Below are positions 12,914 to 20,227 of a stretch of 24,967 bases of DNA, piece after piece. Source of the stretch: JAJFVC01 sp039698075 (GTDB lineage Bacteria > Planctomycetota > Planctomycetia > Pirellulales > Thermoguttaceae); assembly GCA_039698075.1 (NCBI GenBank), contig JBDKTJ010000098.1, positions 1 to 24,967 of the forward strand, given 5' to 3'. The notes beneath the pieces were generated by a model that saw nothing but the letters and a program-made list of their open reading frames with translations, had not been told where the DNA came from and ran no database searches. The position numbers and the translations under genes are program-made. Numbering within the stretch: the stretch's first letter is position 1; every line of letters begins with the position of its first letter.

Positions 12914-14135
12914 GGCCGATCTGCTTCAATCGGCGTTCGGTCTCGGCCATCAGGGCGTCCTCGGCCTTTTCGTCGGCCGCCTCGTAGGTGACCGAAAACC
13001 GCAGATACGACCCGGCGTCGTCCCACGGCACCGTGCAAATCGAATGCTCGGTGATGAGATACTGGCTGAAGGCCTCGGCCGTCGGAAACTGCTGCCCGTC
13101 GGCGATCGCTTTCGGACTGCGCGTGTAGAGGAAATACGAACCGCCGGGCATGCGGCAGTCGAACCCGCACCGGCGCAGCGTCGCGACCAGTTTTTCGAGT
13201 CGGCGGCGATATTTCGCCCGGGTGACTCGCGGAATCTCGGGATCGTCGAGCGCCGCGGCCGCCGCTTTTTGAATCGCCTTAAACTGGCCCGAGTCGCTGT
13301 TGTCCTTCACGTCGGCCAGCGCGCGAACGATCGTCGCATTGCCGCACACGAACCCCATGCGCCAGCCGATCATGTTCCAACCCTTCGACATCGAATGGAT
13401 CTCGACGCCGACGTCGCGCGCGCCGGGCGTTTGCAGAAAACTCAGCGGCGGAGCGTCGAAACTGAACATCACATGGGCGGCGTCCTGCACCACGACGATC
13501 TCATTCGCCTTGGCAAAATCGACCACTTTCGCAAAAAACTCCGGCGTGGCCGCCTTGCCCGTCGGACTGTTCGGATAATTGATCACCAACAGCTTCGCGC
13601 GGCGACGCACCTCGGCGGGAATTGAGTCGAGGTCGGGCAGGAAATCGTTCTCGGCCAACAGCGGCAGCCGATGCACCTCGCCGCCGTAATACTTCGTGTG
13701 CGTGCCGGCCACCGGATAGCCGGGCACGGTCATCAGCGTCACGTCGCCGGGATCGATGAACACGGCCGGCAACATCGCCAACGCGGGCTTCGTGCCGATG
13801 CAGTGATTCACCTCGGTGACCGGGTCCAACTCGACGCCGAACTCGCGCCGCATCATGCGGGCGGCCGCCTCCTTGAACTCCGGGATGCCGTTGTCGGCGT
13901 AGCCGCGATTCTCCGGCTTGCTGATCTCCTCGGCCATCACGCGGCGAACGGCCGGATCGGCCATTTCGTCGTTTTCACCGATGCCGAAATCGACCAGCAT
14001 GCGTTCGGGATGATCGGCCAGCGCCTTGCGTTTGGCTCGCTTGATCTTTTCAAACTTATAGATTTCGGTGCCTTTTCCGTAGTGGACGCCGCCGATGCGT
14101 TGGGCAAAAAGTCGCTGAAAATACGGGTCGCTCAT
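12903..14135 (-). CDS. dapL: LL-diaminopimelate aminotransferase-like PLP enzyme (DapL)
   Basis: A 410-residue fold-type I aminotransferase, most like DapL, which converts tetrahydrodipicolinate to LL-diaminopimelate for lysine and peptidoglycan. Visible are the DFGIGENDEMADPAV segment (about 49-63), GYADNGIPEFKEAAARMM, the NYPNSPTGK loop (PLP-contacting asparagine), VVQDAAH (aspartate contacting the PLP ring) and the catalytic lysine in HSMSKGWNMIGWRMGF. Length fits DapL. The start is the ATG at 14135 (MSDPYFQRLFAQRIGG); a TTG six codons upstream has no ribosome site. The last codons (IGPVF and stop) lie in a tandem repeat, which suggests that the C-terminus was changed when the repeat arrived. 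A related aminotransferase specificity cannot be excluded. Confidence 0.88.
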   Translation of the reverse strand: MSDPYFQRLFAQRIGGVHYGKGTEIYKFEKIKRAKRKALADHPERMLVDFGIGENDEMADPAVRRVMAEEISKPENRGYADNGIPEFKEAAARMMRREFGVELDPVTEVNHCIGTKPALAMLPAVFIDPGDVTLMTVPGYPVAGTHTKYYGGEVHRLPLLAENDFLPDLDSIPAEVRRRAKLLVINYPNSPTGKAATPEFFAKVVDFAKANEIVVVQDAAHVMFSFDAPPLSFLQTPGARDVGVEIHSMSKGWNMIGWRMGFVCGNATIVRALADVKDNSDSGQFKAIQKAAAAALDDPEIPRVTRAKYRRRLEKLVATLRRCGFDCRMPGGSYFLYTRSPKAIADGQQFPTAEAFSQYLITEHSICTVPWDDAGSYLRFSVTYEAADEKAEDALMAETERRLKQIGPVF

Positions 14136-14166
14136 GGAATAAAAACAAACCAAGAAAGGGGACAGA

Positions 14167-14181
14167 CGGGCAAAAAGCCCG
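14167..14181 (-). other. Hairpin in the dapL leader
   Basis: CGGGC and GCCCG form a 5-bp stem with a five-T loop on the dapL-strand transcript, between the predicted promoter and the ATG. No strong U-tract follows, so it is not a clear attenuator. Confidence 0.4.
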
Positions 14182-14196
14182 AGAAAACGAAGACCT

Positions 14197-14237
14197 CACG
14201 AACTAGTTAGTGTACTGTGCCGCCGCGACGGCGACAA
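14197..14237 (-). promoter_or_regulatory. Candidate dapL promoter with near-palindrome at the start site
   Basis: On the minus strand TTGTCG (14237-14232), 17 bases, TACACT (14214-14209), each four of six to consensus. A 16-base near-palindrome centred on AACTAGTT (14197-14212) overlaps the -10 and start site and could be an operator. Confidence 0.45.
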
Positions 14238-14261
14238 TCCTTCTTGACGGCCCCCTCCATA

Positions 14262-14290
14262 TTGGTGCATCGCGGTCTTTGTGCTAGGAT
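14262..14290 (+). promoter_or_regulatory. Candidate promoter of the M50 protease gene
   Basis: TTGGTG (14262-14267), 17 bases, and TAGGAT (14285-14290) preceded by TGC, an extended -10. Predicted start is near 14297, about 30 bases before the ATG. It diverges from the dapL promoter. Confidence 0.4.
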
Positions 14291-14326
14291 GGAGCTTTCT
14301 CAAACTAGAACCCTACCCGCCCGCTC

Positions 14327-15313
14327 ATGTCCCCCGAAGCACCCGCCGCCGAACTTGCCCCCGTCTCGGAAACGTCCGCACCACCGCGACGTCATGTGGC
14401 GCTGCCGCTTTTGTTGTTTATTTTGACGTGCCTTTCCACGTTTTGGGTCGGGTCGGTCGCATGGCGGCCAGTCGGTCACTTGGGCCCTCTGTATCACAGC
14501 GTGCTGTCGTTCGTGGAAAACCTGTCGCAAGGCTCGCCGTGGGCTGCAATGCAAGAATCGTTGGCTGTGGCCGACATGGATTGCCGGCAAGGGTTGCTTT
14601 ACATGGCCGCCGTGCTGGGCATCTTGCTCTCGCACGAAATGGGACACTTCTTGATGGCCTCGCGACATCGAATTCCCGCCAGCCTGCCGTATTTCATTCC
14701 CGTCCCGATCTTGCCCTTCGGCACCCTCGGCGCCGTGATCGGCATGGAAGGGTTTCGGGCCAATCGCCGCGAGCTGTTCGATCTGGGCGTCGCCGGTCCG
14801 CTGGCTGGACTGATCGTCGCACTGCCGATCACCTGGCTCGGCATCCGCATGTTGCCGACGGCCCCGATGGCCGGCAACGGCCTGTGCTTTCACAATCCGT
14901 TGCTGTTGCAATCGATGATCGCCTGGCTCCAGCCCGCCTATCCCACACCGAACGTTTTGTACTTGAACCAGTTGAATCCGTTCCTGATGGCCGGTTGGAT
15001 GGGCATGCTCGTGACCGGATTGAATTTGCTGCCGATCAGTCAACTCGACGGCGGCCACGTGGCCCACGCGCTGTTGGGCGACCATGCCAAATACTTGGCC
15101 CGCGGACTGCTGCTGGCCGGCATCGCATTCATCCTCGTCACCGAACAGTACGGCTGGACTATCATGCTGGTCCTGGTCACGTTGCTCGGCGCCGATCACC
15201 CGCCGACCGCGGACGATCGTTGCCCCTTGGGACTGTTTCGCAGGGCGATCGGTTGGGCAAGTCTGTTGATTCCCATCCTCTGCTTTCCGTCGATGGGCAT
15301 CACGCCGACGTGA
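14327..15313 (+). CDS. M50-family intramembrane metalloprotease (site-2 protease-like)
   Basis: A 328-residue polytopic membrane protease of the S2P/M50 type, which cuts substrates within the bilayer. The zinc-binding HEMGH (103-107) and the distal NLLPISQLDGGHV (233-245, Asp241 as third ligand) are intact. PYFIPVPILPFGTLGAVI (121-138) and ELFDLGVAGPLAGLIVALP (149-167) resemble the EGY-type subgroup of plants and bacteria. About seven hydrophobic helices are seen. There is no PDZ domain and the first 22 residues are a polar, proline-rich tail. No good ribosome site precedes the ATG. Substrate is unknown; membrane-bound anti-sigma factors or transcription factors are typical for relatives, and none is encoded nearby. 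Confidence 0.9.
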   Translation: MSPEAPAAELAPVSETSAPPRRHVALPLLLFILTCLSTFWVGSVAWRPVGHLGPLYHSVLSFVENLSQGSPWAAMQESLAVADMDCRQGLLYMAAVLGILLSHEMGHFLMASRHRIPASLPYFIPVPILPFGTLGAVIGMEGFRANRRELFDLGVAGPLAGLIVALPITWLGIRMLPTAPMAGNGLCFHNPLLLQSMIAWLQPAYPTPNVLYLNQLNPFLMAGWMGMLVTGLNLLPISQLDGGHVAHALLGDHAKYLARGLLLAGIAFILVTEQYGWTIMLVLVTLLGADHPPTADDRCPLGLFRRAIGWASLLIPILCFPSMGITPT

Positions 15314-15418
15314 TCGCACGGGCGGCTCCCCGCCCCACCCTGCCCGCCTTGCCTATACCGCCATCTATTTTTCGTAAAATACGACAAATCGGCATGGTGG
15401 CGCAGCGAGGTTTGTCAT

Positions 15419-15424
15419 TATAAT
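15419..15424 (+). promoter_or_regulatory. Consensus -10 box upstream of the GHL10-like gene
   Basis: A perfect TATAAT lies 60 bases before the ATG at 15485. The region 17-18 bases further upstream does not match -35 consensus, so only the -10 is called. Confidence 0.35.
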
Positions 15425-15484
15425 CCGCCCCGAATTCTTTGAACGCCTTTTTTTGCGGATTCCGATTCATAGAACACGGGGCCG

Positions 15485-18400
15485 ATGATGCTCGGACACG
15501 GAGGTCCGAAAACATCGCGAACATGCCGCCTGCCGATCGCAAGGACTGCGGTCGCCGCGACGCTTTTCGTTTGCGCCCTCTTGGCGTCGCTCTCTTCGCT
15601 TCAGGCCGACGACCTTCGCGTGCGAGTCGCCTGGGGCGGCGGCGCTGAACGAATCTGGCAAGGCGAAATTTCGATCAGCGACGGCGCGCTGTCCGAACCG
15701 ATCCCCCTCGGCGTCGAGGCCGACCAGCCCGGCGCGATGTGGCTCGACACGGACTCGCACCATCGCCAAAAACTCAAAATCCAACATCGCAGCCCGCGCA
15801 GCTACGACGGCGTCGACCTGCTGATCGCCGCGCCGCCGACCGCCAAGTTGATCGTCCGGTTGTCGGCGTCCGACGACCCCTCGGCATCGGCTGTGGTCGA
15901 AACGCCGCTGGCCGATCTGTCGAGCGAGCCGGTCAATAAGGAACTCGACCGCCGCGGCAATCGGGTGCTGCTGATGCGCACGCCGGGCGATTCGCTTCGG
16001 GTTCATTTCTCTCGCGACCATCTGGTGTTCGGGCCCGGCGAAATCTTGCACGGCACGCTCGAACCGCACGTCTTGCCGTTGGCCGACGGCGGCCGGGCCA
16101 GGATCAAAGTCCAATTGCTCGGCGGCGGCAAGGAGCTTTGGTCCGGTCAATACGACGCCGCATCGGGCCGCGAACAAAAAATCCCGCTGGAAATCCATTT
16201 GCCCGAAAACGAAGGCGTCTACGACGTCGTCGTCACCGCCGTCAACAATCCGAACTGGTCGCAGGCGGTCCGCCAGCCGTTGAATTGGAAACGCACGCTG
16301 GCCGAGCGTCGCGTGCAATTGTTGGTGTTGGAGCCGCGCACGCCCACGCCGCCTCGGGCGGATCGCGACGCCGGCGCGCTGGTCGAAATCGATCCGGCCA
16401 ATCCGCGCTGGTTTGAAAAGCTGAACAAGCTGCCGCAACTGCAATTGGCCAAGGGCCGGCTGCCTCGGCTTTGGAAGGGTCCGCTCGGCAACGGACGCAT
16501 GCAGATCGAGCGGCGTCCTTTGGGCGAACTGGCCCAACTGCGTCCCAACGCCGAATCGCCCGATGCCAGTTGGGAGGCTTATTGGCTGCCGATCGCCCAT
16601 CCGGGCCGTCCGTATCTGCTCGAGGTCGATTATCCGAGCGACGCGTCGCAAACGTTGAACATCAGCGTGGTCGAGCCGAACGCCGCCGGCGCGTTGACGC
16701 CGATCGGATTGGATTCGGGCGTCGACAGCGAAACCTCTCCGGCCGCGTCGACCGGCGAGCCTCGATGGCAGCAACACCGGTTGATTTTCTGGCCGCGCAC
16801 CTCCGCCCCGTTGGTGCTCGTCAGCAACGGCCGCGACCACGCGCCGGCCCAGTATGGAAGGATTCGCGTGCTGCCGGCCGGCGATCGGCTGGCCCGGGCC
16901 GCGTCGGACGAAACGCCGAAAGACCGCCGGCTGCTGGCCGCCTATCTCGATCGGCCGCTGATTCCCGAAAACTTTTTGGCCGACGAGGCCGTCGATCCGT
17001 GGAGCGGCCGCTGCCTGGACGATTGGTGGACTTTCTACGAGGGCGGCAGCCGACTGGTCGAATACTTGCGTTACGCCGGCTGCAACGGGCTGATGCTGGG
17101 CGTGGTGGCCGACGGAAGTTCGATCTATCCCAGCGAGCGGGTTTCGCCGACGCCGCGGTACGACACCGGCGCGTTTTTCGCCTCGGCCCAAGACCCGGTC
17201 CGCAAGGACGTGCTCGAGATGTTGTTCCGCCAGTTCGACCGCGACGGTTTGCGACTGATTCCGATGGTCGAGTTCGCCGCGCCGCTGCCCGAACTGGAGG
17301 CGTTGCGTCGCTCCGGCGGCTCGGAATCCGAAGGACTCGGTTGGATCGGCGCCGAGGGCACGGACTGGTGCGAGGCGTCGCCGCCCCAGCGCGGCTTGGC
17401 CCCCTACTACAACTTGCTGCATTTGCGCGTCCAGCAGGCGATGCTCGGCGTGTTGCGTGAATTGGCCGAGCGTTACGGCCGGCATCCGTCGTTCGCCGGG
17501 CTTTCGGTGCGGCTTTCGACCGACAGCTATGCGCAGCTTTTGGGGCCTGAGTGGGGCATGGACGACGCGACCATCGCCCGATTCGAGCGCGAGACGGACA
17601 CCCGCGTGCCCGGCCAGGGATCCCAACGCTTTGCTCAACGGGCGGTTTTTTTGACGGAAGGGCCACAACGCCGAGCGTGGCTCGAATGGCGAGCCGCTCA
17701 GGTAGCCGCCTTCTACCATAAGGTTCACGAAGAGCTTGCGGCGATCCGGCCCGACGCCCGGCTGTATTTGGCCGGGGCCGGAATGTTCGACGGTCCCGAG
17801 GCCGAAGCGTCGCTGCGTCCGACGTTGCCGCGGCGAACCACCGTGGCGGCGGCCATGCTGCAAGTGGGCGTCGACGCCCGGTTCTTCGCCTCGCCGAGCG
17901 ACCGCAGCGGCATCGTGCTGCTCCGGCCCGAACGCATCGCCTCGGAGTCGAATCTGGGCGTCCGGGCCGTCGATTTGGAGGTCCGGCAAATGACCGATTT
18001 CGACCGGCTCTTTCAGCCCGCCCGACTGACCGGCAGCCTGTTCTTTCACGCTTCACACGAACTCCGGCTGGAATCGTTCGACGCGAAAAACCCGTTCAAG
18101 CCCGCGGCGCTGTGGATGATCGCGCAGCCGTCGCCGTCGGGTCCGCGCAATCGGCAGCGGTTCGTCCACAGTCTGGCGATGCTGGACGCCCAGGCGATGT
18201 TCGACGGCGGCTGGCGGCTTCCGATGGGCCAAGAAGAATCGATTCGCGACGTGGCCGCCGCCTATCGAGCGCTGCCGGCGATCCGGTTCGAACCGATCGG
18301 TGAAGCCGGGCCGGACGATGCGGCCAAGCCGGTGATGTTCCGCCGCGGCGAGTTTGGGGGACGGACGTATTTCTATGTTGTCAACGACGCTCCGTTCGCC

Positions 18401-19423
18401 GCGACCGGGCGGATTCACATCGAGGCCGGCTCGACGTGCCAACTCGAGGAGTTGACCGGCCGCCGCGAGATCGCCCGAATGCAGCCGGACGGCGAAAAAG
18501 GTTTTTCGTGGGAAGTGGCGTTGGAGCCCTACGATTTGGTGGCCGTGCGGTTCTCCGAGCCCGGAGTGCAGTTCTCCCGTCCGCGCACCACGTGGTCCGA
18601 TACGGTCGAGGCGTCGTTGGGCGCGGAGATCCGCCGGCTTGGCGCCCGAGCGGCCGCGTTGCGCAATCCGCCGCCCTTGGACGCGCCGGTCAACGCGGGA
18701 TTCGAGCGATCGGCCACGCGCGACGGTCCCGTTCCCGATTGGGCCGTCACCACGCGCAGCGGCGTCACGGTCGAGTTGGACACGCAACAAGGGCACGGCG
18801 GCCGGCAGTCGGCCCATCTGGCGAGCACCGGCGCGGTGGCCTGCCTGGTGAGCCGTCCGATCGCGGCGCCCAACACGGGCCGGCTGTCAATGTCGGTGTG
18901 GTTGCGCGTGCCCAACGCCGATCAACAACCGCCGCTTCGCTTGGCGCTGGACGCGAAACTGCACGGACGCGACTATTATCGATTCGCCACGGTGGGTCAG
19001 TCGGTCGGCACGGGCCAGCCGGACGTTCCGATCGCCTCGCAGTGGAGCCGGTACGTGTTCCAGGTGGACGACCTGCCGCTGGAAGGGCTGACGTCGCTCC
19101 GCGTCCGATTCGATTTGATGGGCCGGGGCGAGGTGTGGGTCGATGACGTTCAAATCTACTCGCTGGCGTTCAGCAAGCCGGAACTCTTGGAATTGTCCAA
19201 GTTGATTACGCTGGCCAACGTGAATTTGCAAAACGGGCAGATCGCCGGCTGCCTGCGGTTGCTGGACGGTTACTGGCCGCGATTTCTGAACGAAAACGTG
19301 CCGCTTTCGCCGGGCGCGGAGACCGCGTTGGCCAAGCCGGCGGCGGAGGAAGAAAAACCGCCCGAACGCAGCGGCTGGATCGACCGCATGAAAGACATGG
19401 TGCCCGAGTCGCTGCGGTTCTGA
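15485..19423 (+). CDS. Large secreted GHL10-like (family 10 glycosyl-hydrolase-like) protein
   Basis: A 1,312-residue exported protein. A long signal peptide ends near SLQA41 (hydrophobic core 21-37). Residues about 45-500 look like successive beta-sandwich domains (for example a GEILHGTLEPHV stretch and an RPYLLEVDYPSDASQTLNIS stretch). From about 512 (DDWWTFYEGGSRLVEYLRY) to about 900 the pattern suggests a TIM-barrel region of the glycosyl-hydrolase-like 10 group, with CNGLMLGVVADGSSIYPS, LIPMVEFAAPLPEL and FAGLSVRLSTDSY as probable barrel strands. Residues about 1068-1220 (PVNAGFERSATRDGPVPDW onward, ending VWVDDVQIYSL) resemble a carbohydrate-binding jelly roll. The last 90 residues are helical and charged. 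Catalytic residues cannot be fixed, so enzymatic activity is inferred. No carbohydrate-use genes lie nearby. Confidence 0.82.
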   Translation: MMLGHGGPKTSRTCRLPIARTAVAATLFVCALLASLSSLQADDLRVRVAWGGGAERIWQGEISISDGALSEPIPLGVEADQPGAMWLDTDSHHRQKLKIQHRSPRSYDGVDLLIAAPPTAKLIVRLSASDDPSASAVVETPLADLSSEPVNKELDRRGNRVLLMRTPGDSLRVHFSRDHLVFGPGEILHGTLEPHVLPLADGGRARIKVQLLGGGKELWSGQYDAASGREQKIPLEIHLPENEGVYDVVVTAVNNPNWSQAVRQPLNWKRTLAERRVQLLVLEPRTPTPPRADRDAGALVEIDPANPRWFEKLNKLPQLQLAKGRLPRLWKGPLGNGRMQIERRPLGELAQLRPNAESPDASWEAYWLPIAHPGRPYLLEVDYPSDASQTLNISVVEPNAAGALTPIGLDSGVDSETSPAASTGEPRWQQHRLIFWPRTSAPLVLVSNGRDHAPAQYGRIRVLPAGDRLARAASDETPKDRRLLAAYLDRPLIPENFLADEAVDPWSGRCLDDWWTFYEGGSRLVEYLRYAGCNGLMLGVVADGSSIYPSERVSPTPRYDTGAFFASAQDPVRKDVLEMLFRQFDRDGLRLIPMVEFAAPLPELEALRRSGGSESEGLGWIGAEGTDWCEASPPQRGLAPYYNLLHLRVQQAMLGVLRELAERYGRHPSFAGLSVRLSTDSYAQLLGPEWGMDDATIARFERETDTRVPGQGSQRFAQRAVFLTEGPQRRAWLEWRAAQVAAFYHKVHEELAAIRPDARLYLAGAGMFDGPEAEASLRPTLPRRTTVAAAMLQVGVDARFFASPSDRSGIVLLRPERIASESNLGVRAVDLEVRQMTDFDRLFQPARLTGSLFFHASHELRLESFDAKNPFKPAALWMIAQPSPSGPRNRQRFVHSLAMLDAQAMFDGGWRLPMGQEESIRDVAAAYRALPAIRFEPIGEAGPDDAAKPVMFRRGEFGGRTYFYVVNDAPFAATGRIHIEAGSTCQLEELTGRREIARMQPDGEKGFSWEVALEPYDLVAVRFSEPGVQFSRPRTTWSDTVEASLGAEIRRLGARAAALRNPPPLDAPVNAGFERSATRDGPVPDWAVTTRSGVTVELDTQQGHGGRQSAHLASTGAVACLVSRPIAAPNTGRLSMSVWLRVPNADQQPPLRLALDAKLHGRDYYRFATVGQSVGTGQPDVPIASQWSRYVFQVDDLPLEGLTSLRVRFDLMGRGEVWVDDVQIYSLAFSKPELLELSKLITLANVNLQNGQIAGCLRLLDGYWPRFLNENVPLSPGAETALAKPAAEEEKPPERSGWIDRMKDMVPESLRF

Positions 19424-19463
19424 TCCGCGATTGACGTCGAAAGCGAGAGATGGCTTTTCTTCA

Positions 19464-19481
19464 AAAACGGTTTGCCGTTTT
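19464..19481. terminator. Bidirectional terminator between convergent genes
   Basis: AAAACGG-TTTG-CCGTTTT is a perfect 7-bp stem with a four-base loop, 40 bases after the GHL10-like stop. It gives a T-run in both directions, TTTTT on the minus strand, so it may also end the infC transcript about 100 bases after the infC stop. Confidence 0.6.
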
Positions 19482-19583
19482 GCCAAATTTCTTGTGAAAT
19501 CGCAAGCGGTTGGAACGTTCCGAGGGAAACGCCCCGCTGTTTTCGCGGAAGAGCATCCGCGCATTTTCAAGTTGGAGCGCGTG

Positions 19584-20108
19584 TTACTTCGGCGCCAAGG
19601 TGCAAATCATTCGGCGGCCGTGATGGACCGGAGCGGCCTCGACCTTCGCCACGTCGACCAGTTGCTCGATGACGTCGTCGATCACCTTGCGGCCCTCTTC
19701 CACGTGGGCCAGCTCGCGGCCGCGATAGACCACCGTGACGATCACCTTGTCCTTGTGCTCCAAGAACTCGCGGGCCTTGCCCACCTTGACCTGGATATCG
19801 TTTTCGCCCGTCTTCGGACGAACGCGAATCTCCTTGATCTTCATCTGGTGCGAATGGCTCTTGTGTTGGCGTTTCTTCTGCTGGTATTTGAACTTGCCGT
19901 AGTCCATGATCCGGCAGACCGGCGGTCGCTCGCCAGGCGCCACTTCGACCAGGTCCAATTCCGCCGTCCGCGCCTGGCGAATCGCCTCATCCGTGGGCAA
20001 GATGCCCAACTGTGCTCCGTCCGCACCGATCACGCGGACCGGAGTGATGCGAATTTGTTCGTTGATGCGCTGTTTGTTCGTCGCCTCAGGCGGCCTCCAC
20101 TTTCCCAT
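19584..20108 (-). CDS. infC: Translation initiation factor IF-3
   Basis: IF-3 (174 residues) binds the 30S subunit, keeps it free of 50S and checks the start codon. The N-terminal domain has RINEQIRITPVRVIGADGAQLG (about 14-35), the linker follows at VCRIMDYGKFKYQQKKRQ (63-80), and the C-terminal domain begins at KIKEIRVRPKTGENDIQVK (about 89-107), all canonical. The ATG at 20108 has AAAGGTG eight bases upstream, so this copy does not use the rare AUU/AUC start seen in enterobacteria. It follows thrS, the usual partner, but with its own promoter between. The ribosomal protein genes rpmI and rplT, which usually follow, are absent: the next gene converges. Confidence 0.96.
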   Translation of the reverse strand: MGKWRPPEATNKQRINEQIRITPVRVIGADGAQLGILPTDEAIRQARTAELDLVEVAPGERPPVCRIMDYGKFKYQQKKRQHKSHSHQMKIKEIRVRPKTGENDIQVKVGKAREFLEHKDKVIVTVVYRGRELAHVEEGRKVIDDVIEQLVDVAKVEAAPVHHGRRMICTLAPK

Positions 20109-20155
20109 AAATCATACACCTTTTGGACTTTGGATATGCGTTGAATGACTGTTGT

Positions 20156-20184
20156 AGTATCCCCAGAAAACGGGGGTGTGTCAA
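20156..20184 (-). promoter_or_regulatory. infC promoter
   Basis: On the minus strand a perfect TTGACA (20184-20179), 17 bases, then GATACT (20161-20156). Start near 20149 gives a leader of about 40 bases. The spacer contains a C-run/G-run pair (CCCC...GGGG) that could fold. Confidence 0.6.
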
Positions 20185-20188
20185 GCTA

Positions 20189-20220
20189 GGGGTCAGACAC
20201 GTGTTTTTCGTCCCTGACCT
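20189..20220. repeat. Hairpin element between thrS and infC
   Basis: GGTCAG (20191-20196) and CTGACC (20214-20219) flank a centre containing ACACGTGT and a T-run. The stem extends inward with mismatches. It follows the thrS stop by about ten bases and may act as a terminator, but the T-run is in the loop region rather than after the stem. The GGGTCAGACACG form recalls dispersed intergenic repeats linked to small transposases in other bacteria (from memory, unverified). Confidence 0.5.
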
Positions 20221-20227
20221 CGCCCCC

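Noticed and set aside
12907..15487. Shared AACACGGGGCCGAT between the dapL 3' end and the leader of the GHL10-like gene
   Set aside because: A 14-base match between two sites in 25 kb is within chance, and the flanks do not agree.
15467..18049. 860-codon open frame on the minus strand
   Set aside because: It is fully antisense to the GHL10-like gene, rich in Arg/Gln/His as expected of a reverse-strand shadow in GC-rich DNA, and has no recognisable domain.
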